Shown: piece by piece, positions 16,548 to 24,228 of the stretch
How positions within the stretch are numbered: the stretch's first letter is position 1
How the letters are laid out: every line of letters starts with the position of its first letter
Source of the DNA: VRUE01 sp036271315
GTDB lineage: Bacteria > Actinomycetota > Thermoleophilia > Solirubrobacterales > 70-9
Reading direction: 5' to 3'
Assembly (NCBI GenBank): GCA_036271315.1
Contig: DATBAV010000038.1
Coordinates: 116,197 to 180,196 of the forward strand
DNA: 64,000 nt
Made by a program: the position numbers and the translations under genes
Notes under the pieces: model-generated
Database searches by the model: none
What the model was told of the DNA's origin: nothing
What the model saw: the letters and a program-made list of their open reading frames with translations, nothing else

Positions 16548-17741
16548 CTAGGCCGCCGGCTTGTAGACGGTGACCACGGCGGCGCCGCCGAGGCCAATGT
16601 TGTGCTGCAGGGCCAGCTTGGCGCCCTCGACCTGCCGCTTGTCGGCGTCGCCGCGCAGCTGCCAGGTCAGTTCGGAGCACTGCGCCAGCCCGGTCGCGCC
16701 CAGCGGGTGGCCCTTGGAGATCAGCCCGCCGGAGGGGTTGACGACGATCTTGCCACCGTAAGTGGTCGCTTCTTCCTCGACCAGCTTGTGCGCCTCGCCC
16801 TCGGCGGCGAACCCGAGCGCTTCGTAGGTGATGAGCTCGTTGGCGCTGAAGCAGTCGTGCAGCTCGCAGACGTCGACTTCCGCGGCGGCGACGCCGGCCT
16901 CGGCGTAGGCCTCCTCGGCCGCCTGCTTCGACATGTCGGAGCCGACGATCTTCATGCAGTCGGTGTCCTCGGCGAAGGTCGAGCTGAGGTCGGTGACCAT
17001 CGACTGGCCGGCGATCTCGATCGCCCGGTCGCCGAGGCCGTGCTCTTCGACGTAGCGCTCGGAGGCGACGATCGCACAGGCCGAGCCGTCGGAGGTGGGC
17101 GAGCACTGCAGCTTGGTCAGCGGGTCGTGGATCATCCGCGCGCCCTTGATGTCCTCGAGGCTGTACTCGTCCTGGAACTGAGCGTAGGGGTTGTTGACCG
17201 AGTGCTTGTGGTTCTTCCAGCCGATCCAGGCGTAGTGGTCGGGGTTGGAGCCGTACTTCTGCATGTGATCGCGACCGGCGTTGCCGAACATCTGCGGCGC
17301 CGGCGGCGACTGCTCGGGATCGCGGATCTCGAACATCCGCATCGCGTGCTTGTCGAGCGCGTTGGTGCGGTCGGTGTACTTGACCCCGAGTGAGCCGGGC
17401 TCCATCTTCTCGAAGCCAAGCGCCAGGGCGCAGTCGACGAGGCCGCCCTTGACCGCCTGGCGGGCCAGGAACAGCGCCGAGGAGCCGGTCGAGCAGTTGT
17501 TGTTGACGTTGACGACCGGAATTCCGGTGAGGCCGAGCTGGTAAAGCGCCCGCTGGCCGTAGGTGGAGTCGCCGTAGCAGTAGCCGGCGAAGGCCTGCTG
17601 CACGTCCTCGTAGGGAATGCCGGCGTCGGCGAGCGCCTTCTCCCCCGCCTCCTTGGCCCAGTCGGGGTAGTCGCCCTCCTTGGTGCCGGGTTTCTCGAAC
17701 TTGGTCATCCCGACCCCGATCACGAACGTGCGGTTGCTCAA
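16548..17741 (-). CDS. Thiolase-family protein (SCP2/acetyl-CoA acetyltransferase-like)
   Basis: This is a 397-aa thiolase-fold protein. The nucleophilic Cys is in 'VNVNNNCSTGSSAL' (about residue 91), and other motifs are 'CELHDCFSANEL' and 'GHPLGATGLAQ'. The HDCF variant is typical of the SCP-x/lipid-transfer thiolase branch rather than FadA. The probable role is beta-ketoacyl-CoA thiolysis or condensation, with the downstream SDR as partner. The start is TTG at 17741, with an AGGAG Shine-Dalgarno a few bases upstream, which favours it over later codons. Confidence 0.83.
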   Translation of the reverse strand: MSNRTFVIGVGMTKFEKPGTKEGDYPDWAKEAGEKALADAGIPYEDVQQAFAGYCYGDSTYGQRALYQLGLTGIPVVNVNNNCSTGSSALFLARQAVKGGLVDCALALGFEKMEPGSLGVKYTDRTNALDKHAMRMFEIRDPEQSPPAPQMFGNAGRDHMQKYGSNPDHYAWIGWKNHKHSVNNPYAQFQDEYSLEDIKGARMIHDPLTKLQCSPTSDGSACAIVASERYVEEHGLGDRAIEIAGQSMVTDLSSTFAEDTDCMKIVGSDMSKQAAEEAYAEAGVAAAEVDVCELHDCFSANELITYEALGFAAEGEAHKLVEEEATTYGGKIVVNPSGGLISKGHPLGATGLAQCSELTWQLRGDADKRQVEGAKLALQHNIGLGGAAVVTVYKPAA

Positions 17742-17837
17742 AGTCTGCTCCTGTGTCGCCGCGGGCGCCTGCCGCGGTTTGGCTGGTCAGCCAGGAAATC
17801 TACCGGTCGGACCGGTGCGGTGGCGATACTGGGCCCG

Positions 17838-18805
17838 GTGATCGTCGATTGCGGGGTCTACGAGAAGGGCCGGCGGCGTGGCGAGAAGCTCAGCCTCGAG
17901 CAGGCGCACGAGGCATCCCGTGCCGAGGATGCCTTCGTTTGGCTCGGCGTGGTCGAGCCCTCGGCTGAGGAATTCGAGGTCATCGCCCGCCAGTTCGCCC
18001 TGCACGAGCTCGCGGTGGAGGACGCGATCAAGGCCCAGCAGCGGCCCAAGGTCGAGCTCTTCGGCGACACCCTGCTGGTCGTCGTCAAGACGATCAACCG
18101 TCCCGAGCCCAGCCACGCGGTCGAGGTCGGCGAGTTGCTGCTCTTCGTCAACTCCGACTTCATCATCACCGTCCGCCACGGCGAGGGCGCGCTGAGCTCG
18201 GTCCGGGAGCGGGTCGAGCGCCGCCCCGACCTGCTCGCCCACGGCACCGGCGTCGTCCTCTACGCGATCCTCGACCACGTGGTCGACGACTACGGCGAGG
18301 TCGCCCAGGCGGTTGACGGCGAGATCCAGGCGGTCGAGCGCCAGGTCTTCTCGCCCGAGCGCAGCAACCCGGTCGAACAGATCTACAAGCTCGAGCGCGA
18401 GGTCCTCGACCTCTACCGGTCGTCTCCCCCCTGCTCGAAGCTGTGGACGAGATCAGCGAAGGCCAGTTCGAGGCGATCCCGAGCGCGCTCGACGACTACT
18501 TCCGCGACGTCCACGACCACCTGCAACGCGTGACCGGACGCGTCGCCGGCTTCCGCGAGCTGCTGGGCGGCGCCCTACAAGCGAACCTGACCCAGGTCTC
18601 GGTGCGCCAGAACGAGGACATGCGCAAGATCTCGGCCTGGGTCGCGATCGCCGCCGTGCCGACCATGGTGGCCGGCATCTACGGAATGAACTTCGACCAC
18701 ATGCCGGAGCTGCACTGGCGCTACGGCTACTTCACCGTGCTCGCCCTGATCGCCCTGGTCTGCCTGGCGCTGTACCGGCGCTTCAAGCGCGTCGGCTGGC
18801 TGTAA
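17838..18805 (+). pseudogene. corA: CorA-family magnesium/cobalt transporter, frameshifted
   Basis: The 5' frame (17838 to about 18420) encodes the CorA cytoplasmic domain ('IVDCGVYEKGRRRG', 'VEDAIKAQQRPKVELFGD', 'EQIYKLEREVLDLYR'). The C-terminal half continues in another frame from about 18425 ('VDEISEGQFE...') to the membrane hairpin with the diagnostic 'GIYGMNF' and a positive C-terminus. One base appears to be missing near 18417-18425, just before the 'ctccccc' run. The first frame would otherwise stop at 18533. This is either a true inactivating mutation or a sequencing/assembly error in a homopolymer. Start GTG 17838 is chosen because 'MIVDC' is the usual family start. Confidence 0.85.
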
Positions 18806-18873
18806 GCCTCCTCGTTTGGATCGCTCAATTAGACTTGAGCATTCATCGGGCGAAGTGAGAGGAGATGAGTTCG

Positions 18874-19494
18874 ATGCAGCGGAGGTCAAGCACCGCTCTT
18901 TTGTGCGCCGTGACAAGCGCGTTTCTGCTTGCCGCGAGCTTCGCCGCGAGTGCGAGCGCCAGCGCGGCCTGGAAGTTCGAAGGCAAACAGCTGGAAGGCG
19001 TCGAAACGATTGCCGGCAAAGCGCTGGAAGACCGTCTGGGGGTTCCCGGACTGATGACGAAATGCGAACTGACTTACAAAATGACCATCTTCAACAGCGC
19101 CGGGGTTGGCAAAGGAGAAATCACCGAACTGCTGCTCAAAAACTGCAGCACCAGCAGTAAAGCCTGCGTGGTCGAATCGGCCACTGCCAAAAAACTCCCC
19201 TGGCCACTGCACTTGGCGACCGTGGGAACGAGCATCTACGTGATCCTCGAAAAAGTTCGGTTCGACCTCATCTACAAAGGTGAAGAATGCGCACTGAGCG
19301 AAACCCTGATCACCGTAACCGGCTCCGCGGGCGGTCTCTTCAACAACACGAGCTCGACGATCGCCTTCAGCTCCTTGAACTCTGCGAAAACCGGCACCGA
19401 ACTGAGGGCGTTTGGGGAAAGCGTCGAATGGGCCTGCGTCCTGACGACCGAAGCGACCGGTGCACACAAAGAACAGGCGCTCGAGGTCGGATGA
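18874..19494 (+). CDS. Secreted protein of unknown function, paralogue 1
   Basis: A 206-aa protein with a signal peptide (cleavage near 'ASASA|AWKFEG'). I do not recognise a named domain. It is a paralogue of the next gene: both have 'AWK', a paired-Cys region, 'LP W.L', 'VI.E.VRF.LIY.G..C.L.ET', 'GSAGGL.NN' and 'VEW'. ATG 18874 is chosen because AGGAG lies about 9 bases upstream; ATG 18865 is too close. Glutamate is coded almost only by GAA (17 of 18 by my count), unlike cytoplasmic neighbours. A possible -10 TAGACT lies about 40 bases upstream. Confidence 0.7.
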   Translation: MQRRSSTALLCAVTSAFLLAASFAASASASAAWKFEGKQLEGVETIAGKALEDRLGVPGLMTKCELTYKMTIFNSAGVGKGEITELLLKNCSTSSKACVVESATAKKLPWPLHLATVGTSIYVILEKVRFDLIYKGEECALSETLITVTGSAGGLFNNTSSTIAFSSLNSAKTGTELRAFGESVEWACVLTTEATGAHKEQALEVG

Positions 19495-20012
19495 TGGGAA
19501 AATCGAGACACATTCTTTTGTCGAGCCTGGCGCTGGCGCTGCTGCTCTCGGCCGTGTCCGTGACAGCCGCCGTCGCAAGTCCGGCATGGAAGATCGGTAG
19601 CTCGGAATTCACCGGGACGGAAACCGTGCTTGCCGAAGCGACGAAAAGCACGCTAACCATCCCCAGCCTGACGACCACATGCGACTTTCCGGTCGAATCC
19701 GTCGGTGCCGAAGATCTGCCCTGGGCCCTGCGTGGCATGACCGTGAAAGCGAACAACTACGTCATCTTCGAAGGAGTCCGGTTCTCCCTTCTCTATGAAG
19801 GGCCGTTTTGTCCGCTGGCTGAAACCGTCGTCGCCTTCCACGGTTCGGCCGGCGGCCTCTATAACAACCTGACCCAAAGCTTCAGCTTCAACTCGTCGAC
19901 CTTCGCGACCACGAAAACCAAACTCGCCGCCCTCGGGACGACCGTCGAATGGGGCGGCATCTTCCCTGTGGAACTAACCGGGGCGAACGCCGGTCTCGAC
20001 CTGGAGCTATGA
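19491..20012 (+). CDS. Secreted protein of unknown function, paralogue 2
   Basis: A 173-aa protein with a signal peptide ending near 'AVAS|PAWKIG'. It shares the same layout as paralogue 1 ('EGVRFSLLYEGPFCPLAET', 'GSAGGLYNN', 'TTVEWGG') but lacks about 20 residues with two of the cysteines in the middle. The ATG overlaps the TGA of paralogue 1 (ATGA), so the two are coupled. Ten of 11 Glu codons are GAA. The 3' end overlaps the convergent FUSC gene by 6 bases. Function is unknown; a surface or matrix role is only a guess. Confidence 0.68.
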   Translation: MMGKSRHILLSSLALALLLSAVSVTAAVASPAWKIGSSEFTGTETVLAEATKSTLTIPSLTTTCDFPVESVGAEDLPWALRGMTVKANNYVIFEGVRFSLLYEGPFCPLAETVVAFHGSAGGLYNNLTQSFSFNSSTFATTKTKLAALGTTVEWGGIFPVELTGANAGLDLEL

Positions 20013-21092
20013 CCGCACGCTGAGGGAGTGGGACCGGGCGGGATTGGGCCAGAGAAGGAAGGAGGCTCCGGCGATTGCGATGCCGATCGCCGTCGCAATC
20101 GCACGCTGGCCGGCCGCGTGTAGCGCCGCCTCGCCGATCGAGTCGGCAAGGAGTACCGCGTAGGTCGTGATCGCGGCGGTGAAGAGTGCGTACTGGACTG
20201 TCAACAGGCCGTAGGCGAAGGCGGTGGCGATCGTCAGGGCCACCGCCACGGCGACACCGCTGCCGCCGATCCACTCGGCCAGCGCCGTGGCCAGCACCAG
20301 GCCCGCCGCCGTCCCAACCGCGCGCAGGATCAGGCGGCGAAAGGTCTCTTCTCTCTCGGGGCGCAGGACGAAGAGGATCGTCAGCGGAATCCAGAAGCCG
20401 TGTTCGTGCATGCCGATCAGCCAGTAGACCGAGACGCCGGCGGCGAGGGCGGCGCCGAAACGCAGCCCGTGCCGGAAGCTGGTCGAGCTCAGGCTGAGGT
20501 TCGAGCGCAGGGCATGGAGGACGGCACGGCTGTCCCATCCCTCCGCCCCACCCTCCTCATTGTGGTCGCCGGCGATCCAGACGCAGGCGGAGAAGGCGGC
20601 CTGCAACAGTCCGCCGGCCGTCGCGAGGAGGAAGGCTGCGCCGATGTCGCTGAGGTCAAGCGGCAGGTCCTGGGCGATGACCAGGGCGAGCGCGACCGAG
20701 AGTCCGGCGATCGAGAAGCGCAGCGAGACGGAGAAGCAGTAACCGGCGGCTGCGCCGACGAGCCCGATCGCGACGATCGCCGGTAGGGCGCTCGACCCCG
20801 TCAGTACGCCCAGTGCCGCGGCAAGGCCGATCAGCGGCGCGACCGCCGCCTGCCAGGCAGCCCGGGTGCGCGCGGGCGCGTCGAGCCCCGGGAAGCCGGC
20901 AAGCAGCGCGCCGGTGCCGATCGCCCCCTTGCTGGCGCTGTTCAGCCCGAGCTCGAGCAGCAGCGCCAGCCCGACCGGCACCGCAACCAGGGCCCCGCGC
21001 CGCAGCGCCGGCCCCGGCTGGCTCGGCCCGACCGCCAGCAGTGGCGACGCTCTCAGGCGACTGGCGGTTCCTGCTGCGTTGAAGAGCTCCAC
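20007..21092 (-). CDS. FUSC family integral membrane protein
   Basis: This 361-aa membrane protein has about ten hydrophobic segments in two blocks separated by a cytoplasmic stretch (about residues 175-205). The second block carries 'HGFWIPLTILFVLRPEREET' and 'RAVGTAAGLVLATALA', matching the FUSC/aromatic acid exporter (YccS/AaeB-like) family. A role in export of aromatic or other organic compounds is probable, but the substrate is unknown. The 5' end overlaps the Excalibur gene by 40 bases on the same strand. Confidence 0.75.
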   Translation of the reverse strand: MELFNAAGTASRLRASPLLAVGPSQPGPALRRGALVAVPVGLALLLELGLNSASKGAIGTGALLAGFPGLDAPARTRAAWQAAVAPLIGLAAALGVLTGSSALPAIVAIGLVGAAAGYCFSVSLRFSIAGLSVALALVIAQDLPLDLSDIGAAFLLATAGGLLQAAFSACVWIAGDHNEEGGAEGWDSRAVLHALRSNLSLSSTSFRHGLRFGAALAAGVSVYWLIGMHEHGFWIPLTILFVLRPEREETFRRLILRAVGTAAGLVLATALAEWIGGSGVAVAVALTIATAFAYGLLTVQYALFTAAITTYAVLLADSIGEAALHAAGQRAIATAIGIAIAGASFLLWPNPARSHSLSVRS

Positions 21093-21394
21093 GCCGCAAG
21101 TCTCTCGCTGGGGGCGGCGGCGAGGGCGAAGCTCAGCGCGTAAGGGAGGTGCTTGCCGCGGTAGCAGGGGCAGGGGTTGTCCTCGCAGGCGACGCCGTCG
21201 TTGTCGCCATCGAGGCGGTCGGGGTCCTTCTGCGGGCCACCGTGCCTGAGAAAGAAGAGCTGGGCGGCGCGCTGGGTCCTGAAGTTCGCGCAGTCCTTGT
21301 CCGCGGCCGAGGCCTTAGCTGGCAAAAGCAGCACCGAGGAGACCATCAGGGCGGCGAGGCAGCTGAGAAACGGCTTGAGCAGGGCTAAGTGCAC
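21053..21394 (-). CDS. Secreted Excalibur calcium-binding domain protein
   Basis: A 113-aa protein with a signal peptide (to about 'AKASA') followed by an Excalibur domain: 'DCANFRTQRAAQLFF', 'DPDRLDGDNDGVACEDNPCP'. The DxDxDG loop resembles an EF-hand, and the Cys pairs are conserved. The family is extracellular and binds calcium; its cellular role is unclear. GTG 21394 is chosen because GGAG lies 7 bases upstream; a TTG two codons earlier would be too close. The last 40 bases overlap the FUSC gene start. Confidence 0.8.
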   Translation of the reverse strand: MHLALLKPFLSCLAALMVSSVLLLPAKASAADKDCANFRTQRAAQLFFLRHGGPQKDPDRLDGDNDGVACEDNPCPCYRGKHLPYALSFALAAAPSERLAAWSSSTQQEPPVA

Positions 21395-21483
21395 GTTCAA
21401 ACTCCTTTCGTTCCTGGACAGAGACCGGAGCGATCTTAGAAGCGGGAGCGTCCGATAAGGGGTCCCAAGTACCCTGGTGGGCC

Positions 21484-22245
21484 GTGCTTTTCGCCGCCCT
21501 GAGCACCGATCCGGCCGCCGGAGTCGGCATCTTCGCCGCCCTCGCTGCGGGGATCGTCTCCTTCCTCTCTCCCTGCGTGCTGCCGCTGGTTCCGGGATAC
21601 CTCTCAGCCGTGAGCGGTGTCTCGGCGGCCGAGCTGGAGACAGCAGGCTGGCGGCGCATCCTCGCCCCCAGCCTGCTCTTCGTCGCCAGCTTCTCCGCCA
21701 TCTTCGTCGCCGAGGGGTTGACCGCGACGGCCCTGGGCTCCGCCTTTCAAGACCACGAAGAGCTGCTCAGCAAGATCGCGGCAGCGCTGATCATCGCCAT
21801 GGGCGTCCTTTTCGTCGCCTCGCTCTTCGTCACCCGCCTCAATCGCGAGTGGCACGTCGACGCCCTGCTCGAGCGGGCCGGCAAGGGCGGGCCGATCGTC
21901 GCCGGGGCCGCCTTCGCGATCGCCTGGACTCCCTGCATCGGGCCGACCCTCGGCGCCATCCTCACCGCCGCCTCGCTCTCGGGCTCGGCCGCTCACGGCG
22001 CCCTGCTCCTCGTCGTCTACTCCGCCGGGCTGGCGATCCCCTTTCTACTCACCGCGATTGCTTTCTCGCGCATGACGACCGCCTTCACCGTGGTCAAGCG
22101 CCATTACCAGGCGATCGTCGCCACCGGCGGCGTGATCCTGATCGCGATGGGCGTGCTGATCTGGACCAACGAGCTGACCCAGCTCAATTCCGAAGCCCAG
22201 CGCTGGCTCTCCGGCCTTGGCCTCGATTTCTGGAACAGCGTCTGA
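21484..22245 (+). CDS. ccdA: CcdA/DsbD-type thiol-reductant transporter
   Basis: This is a 253-aa membrane protein with six or seven hydrophobic segments and the two family cysteines in 'FLSPCVLPLVPGYLS' and 'AWTPCIGPTLGAIL'. CcdA carries reducing power across the membrane for cytochrome c maturation or disulfide isomerisation, so it is the reductive counterpart of the VKOR/DsbA pair at 11-12 kb. The GTG start has TACCCT (21470-21475) 8 bases upstream, and no Shine-Dalgarno. A palindromic element follows 6 bases after its stop. Confidence 0.88.
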   Translation: MLFAALSTDPAAGVGIFAALAAGIVSFLSPCVLPLVPGYLSAVSGVSAAELETAGWRRILAPSLLFVASFSAIFVAEGLTATALGSAFQDHEELLSKIAAALIIAMGVLFVASLFVTRLNREWHVDALLERAGKGGPIVAGAAFAIAWTPCIGPTLGAILTAASLSGSAAHGALLLVVYSAGLAIPFLLTAIAFSRMTTAFTVVKRHYQAIVATGGVILIAMGVLIWTNELTQLNSEAQRWLSGLGLDFWNSV

Positions 22246-22251
22246 GCATCC

Positions 22252-22296
22252 CGAGATCGCTTCAACCCGCCATATACGCGGGTTGAGACGTACTCG
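22252..22296. terminator. Palindromic element, family B copy 1 (probable bidirectional terminator)
   Basis: A hairpin with 9-bp arms (22262-22270 and 22278-22286: tcaacccgc/gcgggttga) and a 7-base loop lies between convergent genes. The outer flanks are only partly complementary here. The sequence 'cgagatcgc.tcaacccgc' recurs at 42573-42617, where the outer arms pair fully. The position directly between two converging stops suggests termination in both directions. No long U-tract is seen. Confidence 0.6.
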
Positions 22297-22578
22297 TCAG
22301 TTATTGACGACCGGGACTACGGTCTCGAGCTCTTGGCCGATCGCCTCGGTCTCCTCGAGGCCCTCGCCGTCGAGGTCGCGCGAGCAGACGATGCGGAACC
22401 GCCCCGTGCCGATCTCCGCGTCGGGCACCACCGGCAAGCCCCGAATGTGATCCCAGCCCAGCCGTTCGACCTCGAACGGGTTCATCCGCACCTCAGCCGC
22501 CGGGAAGGGGCAGTTGGAGTTGTGTTGGTCGATCGCCTTGGAGATCGCCTCGAGGTTCTTCGCCTCAGGAGAAGCCAT
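22297..22578 (-). CDS. Small hypothetical protein
   Basis: A 93-aa acidic protein that I do not recognise, with no signal peptide or membrane segment. It opens 'MASPEAKNLEAISKAIDQHN', has one Cys in 'SNCPFPAAEVRMNPFEVERL' and a second in 'RIVCSRDLDGEGLEE'. Coding nature is supported by third-position GC and an ATG preceded by 'aggag'. Its stop is the boundary of the family B palindrome. It lies 28 bases downstream of the cupin gene. Confidence 0.55.
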   Translation of the reverse strand: MASPEAKNLEAISKAIDQHNSNCPFPAAEVRMNPFEVERLGWDHIRGLPVVPDAEIGTGRFRIVCSRDLDGEGLEETEAIGQELETVVPVVNN

Positions 22579-22606
22579 CGTGGAGAAGTCTAAGAGGGCC
22601 GTCTAG

Positions 22607-23023
22607 CTAGAGGGTGCCGCCGGTGTCGTACGCCTCGCCCGGCGTGGCGCCGAGCGCCAGTAGGCGCAGTCCATCGGGGCCCGGCGTGACCTTGCGCTTG
22701 ACCGTAGGGCCGACGCGGACGATGTGGTCGGGGCTGAGCTCGTAGCGCTCCCCGTCCGCTTCGAGCGTGCCGGAGCCGCGCAGGGCGACGTAGACCTCCT
22801 CCTGCCCCAGCTGCTGAGGGCGCTTGGCGAACATCTCGCCGCCTAGACCGTCCTCGGAGTGGTCGTGCTCTGGGTATTCGTCGGCGCCGGGATCGAGGTC
22901 GACGATCGAGATGCCAAAGGCGCTGATGCCGAGGCCCGCGGCAACCTGGACCATCGAGACCTTCTCGAAGTAGCCGTCGATGGCGTCGAGGTCGTCGATT
23001 TTGCTGTGGGTCACGTCGGCCAT
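22607..23023 (-). CDS. Cupin-domain protein
   Basis: This 138-aa single-domain cupin has motif 1 around 'EYPEHDHSEDGLGG...EEVYVALRGSGTLEADG' (HxH, E) and motif 2 near 'SPDHIVRVGPTVKRKVTPGPDG'. The second-motif His is not obvious, so metal binding may be incomplete. Function is unknown. TAGCGT (23030-23035 on the minus strand) ends 6 bases before the ATG. It is divergent from dinB. Confidence 0.72.
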   Translation of the reverse strand: MADVTHSKIDDLDAIDGYFEKVSMVQVAAGLGISAFGISIVDLDPGADEYPEHDHSEDGLGGEMFAKRPQQLGQEEVYVALRGSGTLEADGERYELSPDHIVRVGPTVKRKVTPGPDGLRLLALGATPGEAYDTGGTL

Positions 23024-23087
23024 GCCGACACGCTACCCGCCCCTCAGCGTCCGAATCGCCGTCCCCCGTCCCTCCTACCATCGGATC

Positions 23088-24176
23088 GTGGCTTTCGAGC
23101 GGACCGTTGCGCACCTCGATATGGACGCGTTCTACGCGTCGGTCGAGCTGCGGCGGCGGCCTGAGCTGAAGGGGAAGCCGGTCATCGTCTGTGGCTCGGG
23201 GCCGCGGGCGGTGGTGACGACGGCAAGCTATGAGGCGCGCAAGCTGGCCGGGATCCACTCGGCCATGCCGGCGGCCGTGGCGCGCCGGCGGCTGCCCGAT
23301 GCGGTCTACCTGCGGCCGGACTTCACCGCCTACCGCGAGGCCTCGGTGCATGTGATGGAGGTGCTGAGAGGCAACGCCGAGACGGTCGAGGTGGTCGGGC
23401 TCGACGAGGCCTACGTCGATCTAACCGGGCTTTTTTCGCCGAAGGCGACAATGCGTCGGATCGCCAGCGAGATCCGCGAGCAGACGGGACTGACCTGCTC
23501 GGTCGGCATCTCCGAGAGCCGCATGCTGGCCAAGATCACCAGCGAGCTGGGCAAGCCGGCCGGCCTGGTCGTGCTCTCGCGCGAGGAAGCGCTGGAGCGC
23601 TTCGCCGGCGAGTCGCCGGGCCTGATCCCCGGCATCGGCCCGAAGACGGTGACCAAGCTGGGCGGGATGGGGATCCGCACGCTGATGGAGCTGCGCGCTC
23701 AGGATCCCGAGATGCTCGAGGGCGCGTTCGGGCCGAGGCAGGGGCGCTGGCTGCACCGCCGCGCCCACCTCGAAGACGAGACGCCGGTGACGGTCGTGCG
23801 CGAGACCAAGTCGCAATCGACCGAGATCACCTTCGACGTCGATGTCGGCGACCGCGCCGAGCTCGAGGCCCACCTCGGCCAGCTCGCCGAGGAGCTCTGC
23901 CGGCGACTGCGGGGGCGCGAGCTGCGGGGGCGCTCGATCGGGATCAAGGTGCGCCTCGACGACTGGACCAACGTCACCCGCTCGCACACGGTTGCCGAGC
24001 CGACCGACGATCTCGCCGTTGTCGGACCGATCGCCCTCGACCTCCTGCGCGCCTACGACCCGCCCCGGCCGGTGCGCCTGCTCGGAGTGCGAGTCGCCTC
24101 GTTCGAGAGCGAAGCGGAGGAGACTGCCGCGCCCGAGGAGGAACGCGATCAGCTCCAGCTTGGCTTGACCGCCTGA
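23088..24176 (+). CDS. dinB: DNA polymerase IV (Y-family)
   Basis: DinB performs translesion synthesis past damaged bases. This 362-aa enzyme shows the Y-family palm 'HLDMDAFYASVE', 'VVTTASYEAR', the catalytic 'GLDEAYVDLTG' and 'SVGISESRMLAKITS', thumb HhH 'IPGIGPKTVTKLG', the little-finger domain, and a C-terminal beta-clamp peptide 'QLQLGL'. GTG 23088 has TACCAT (23076-23081) just 6 bases upstream, so a leaderless start is likely. No LexA box is seen in the 64-bp divergent region, so SOS control is not evident. Confidence 0.95.
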   Translation: MAFERTVAHLDMDAFYASVELRRRPELKGKPVIVCGSGPRAVVTTASYEARKLAGIHSAMPAAVARRRLPDAVYLRPDFTAYREASVHVMEVLRGNAETVEVVGLDEAYVDLTGLFSPKATMRRIASEIREQTGLTCSVGISESRMLAKITSELGKPAGLVVLSREEALERFAGESPGLIPGIGPKTVTKLGGMGIRTLMELRAQDPEMLEGAFGPRQGRWLHRRAHLEDETPVTVVRETKSQSTEITFDVDVGDRAELEAHLGQLAEELCRRLRGRELRGRSIGIKVRLDDWTNVTRSHTVAEPTDDLAVVGPIALDLLRAYDPPRPVRLLGVRVASFESEAEETAAPEEERDQLQLGLTA

Positions 24177-24228
24177 ACCGCTCGCCCGCTTCGCAAAAGC
24201 CCTTGGAACGTGTGCGAAGATTGCTCCG

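Noticed and set aside
22465..22485. Possible second LexA box (TCGAAC..GTTCAT)
   Set aside because: The half-sites are only 2 bases apart instead of 4, one is imperfect, and the site lies inside a coding region.
23024..23087. SOS control of dinB
   Set aside because: No CGAAC-n4-GTTCG site is visible in the divergent region, so LexA control is not supported here.
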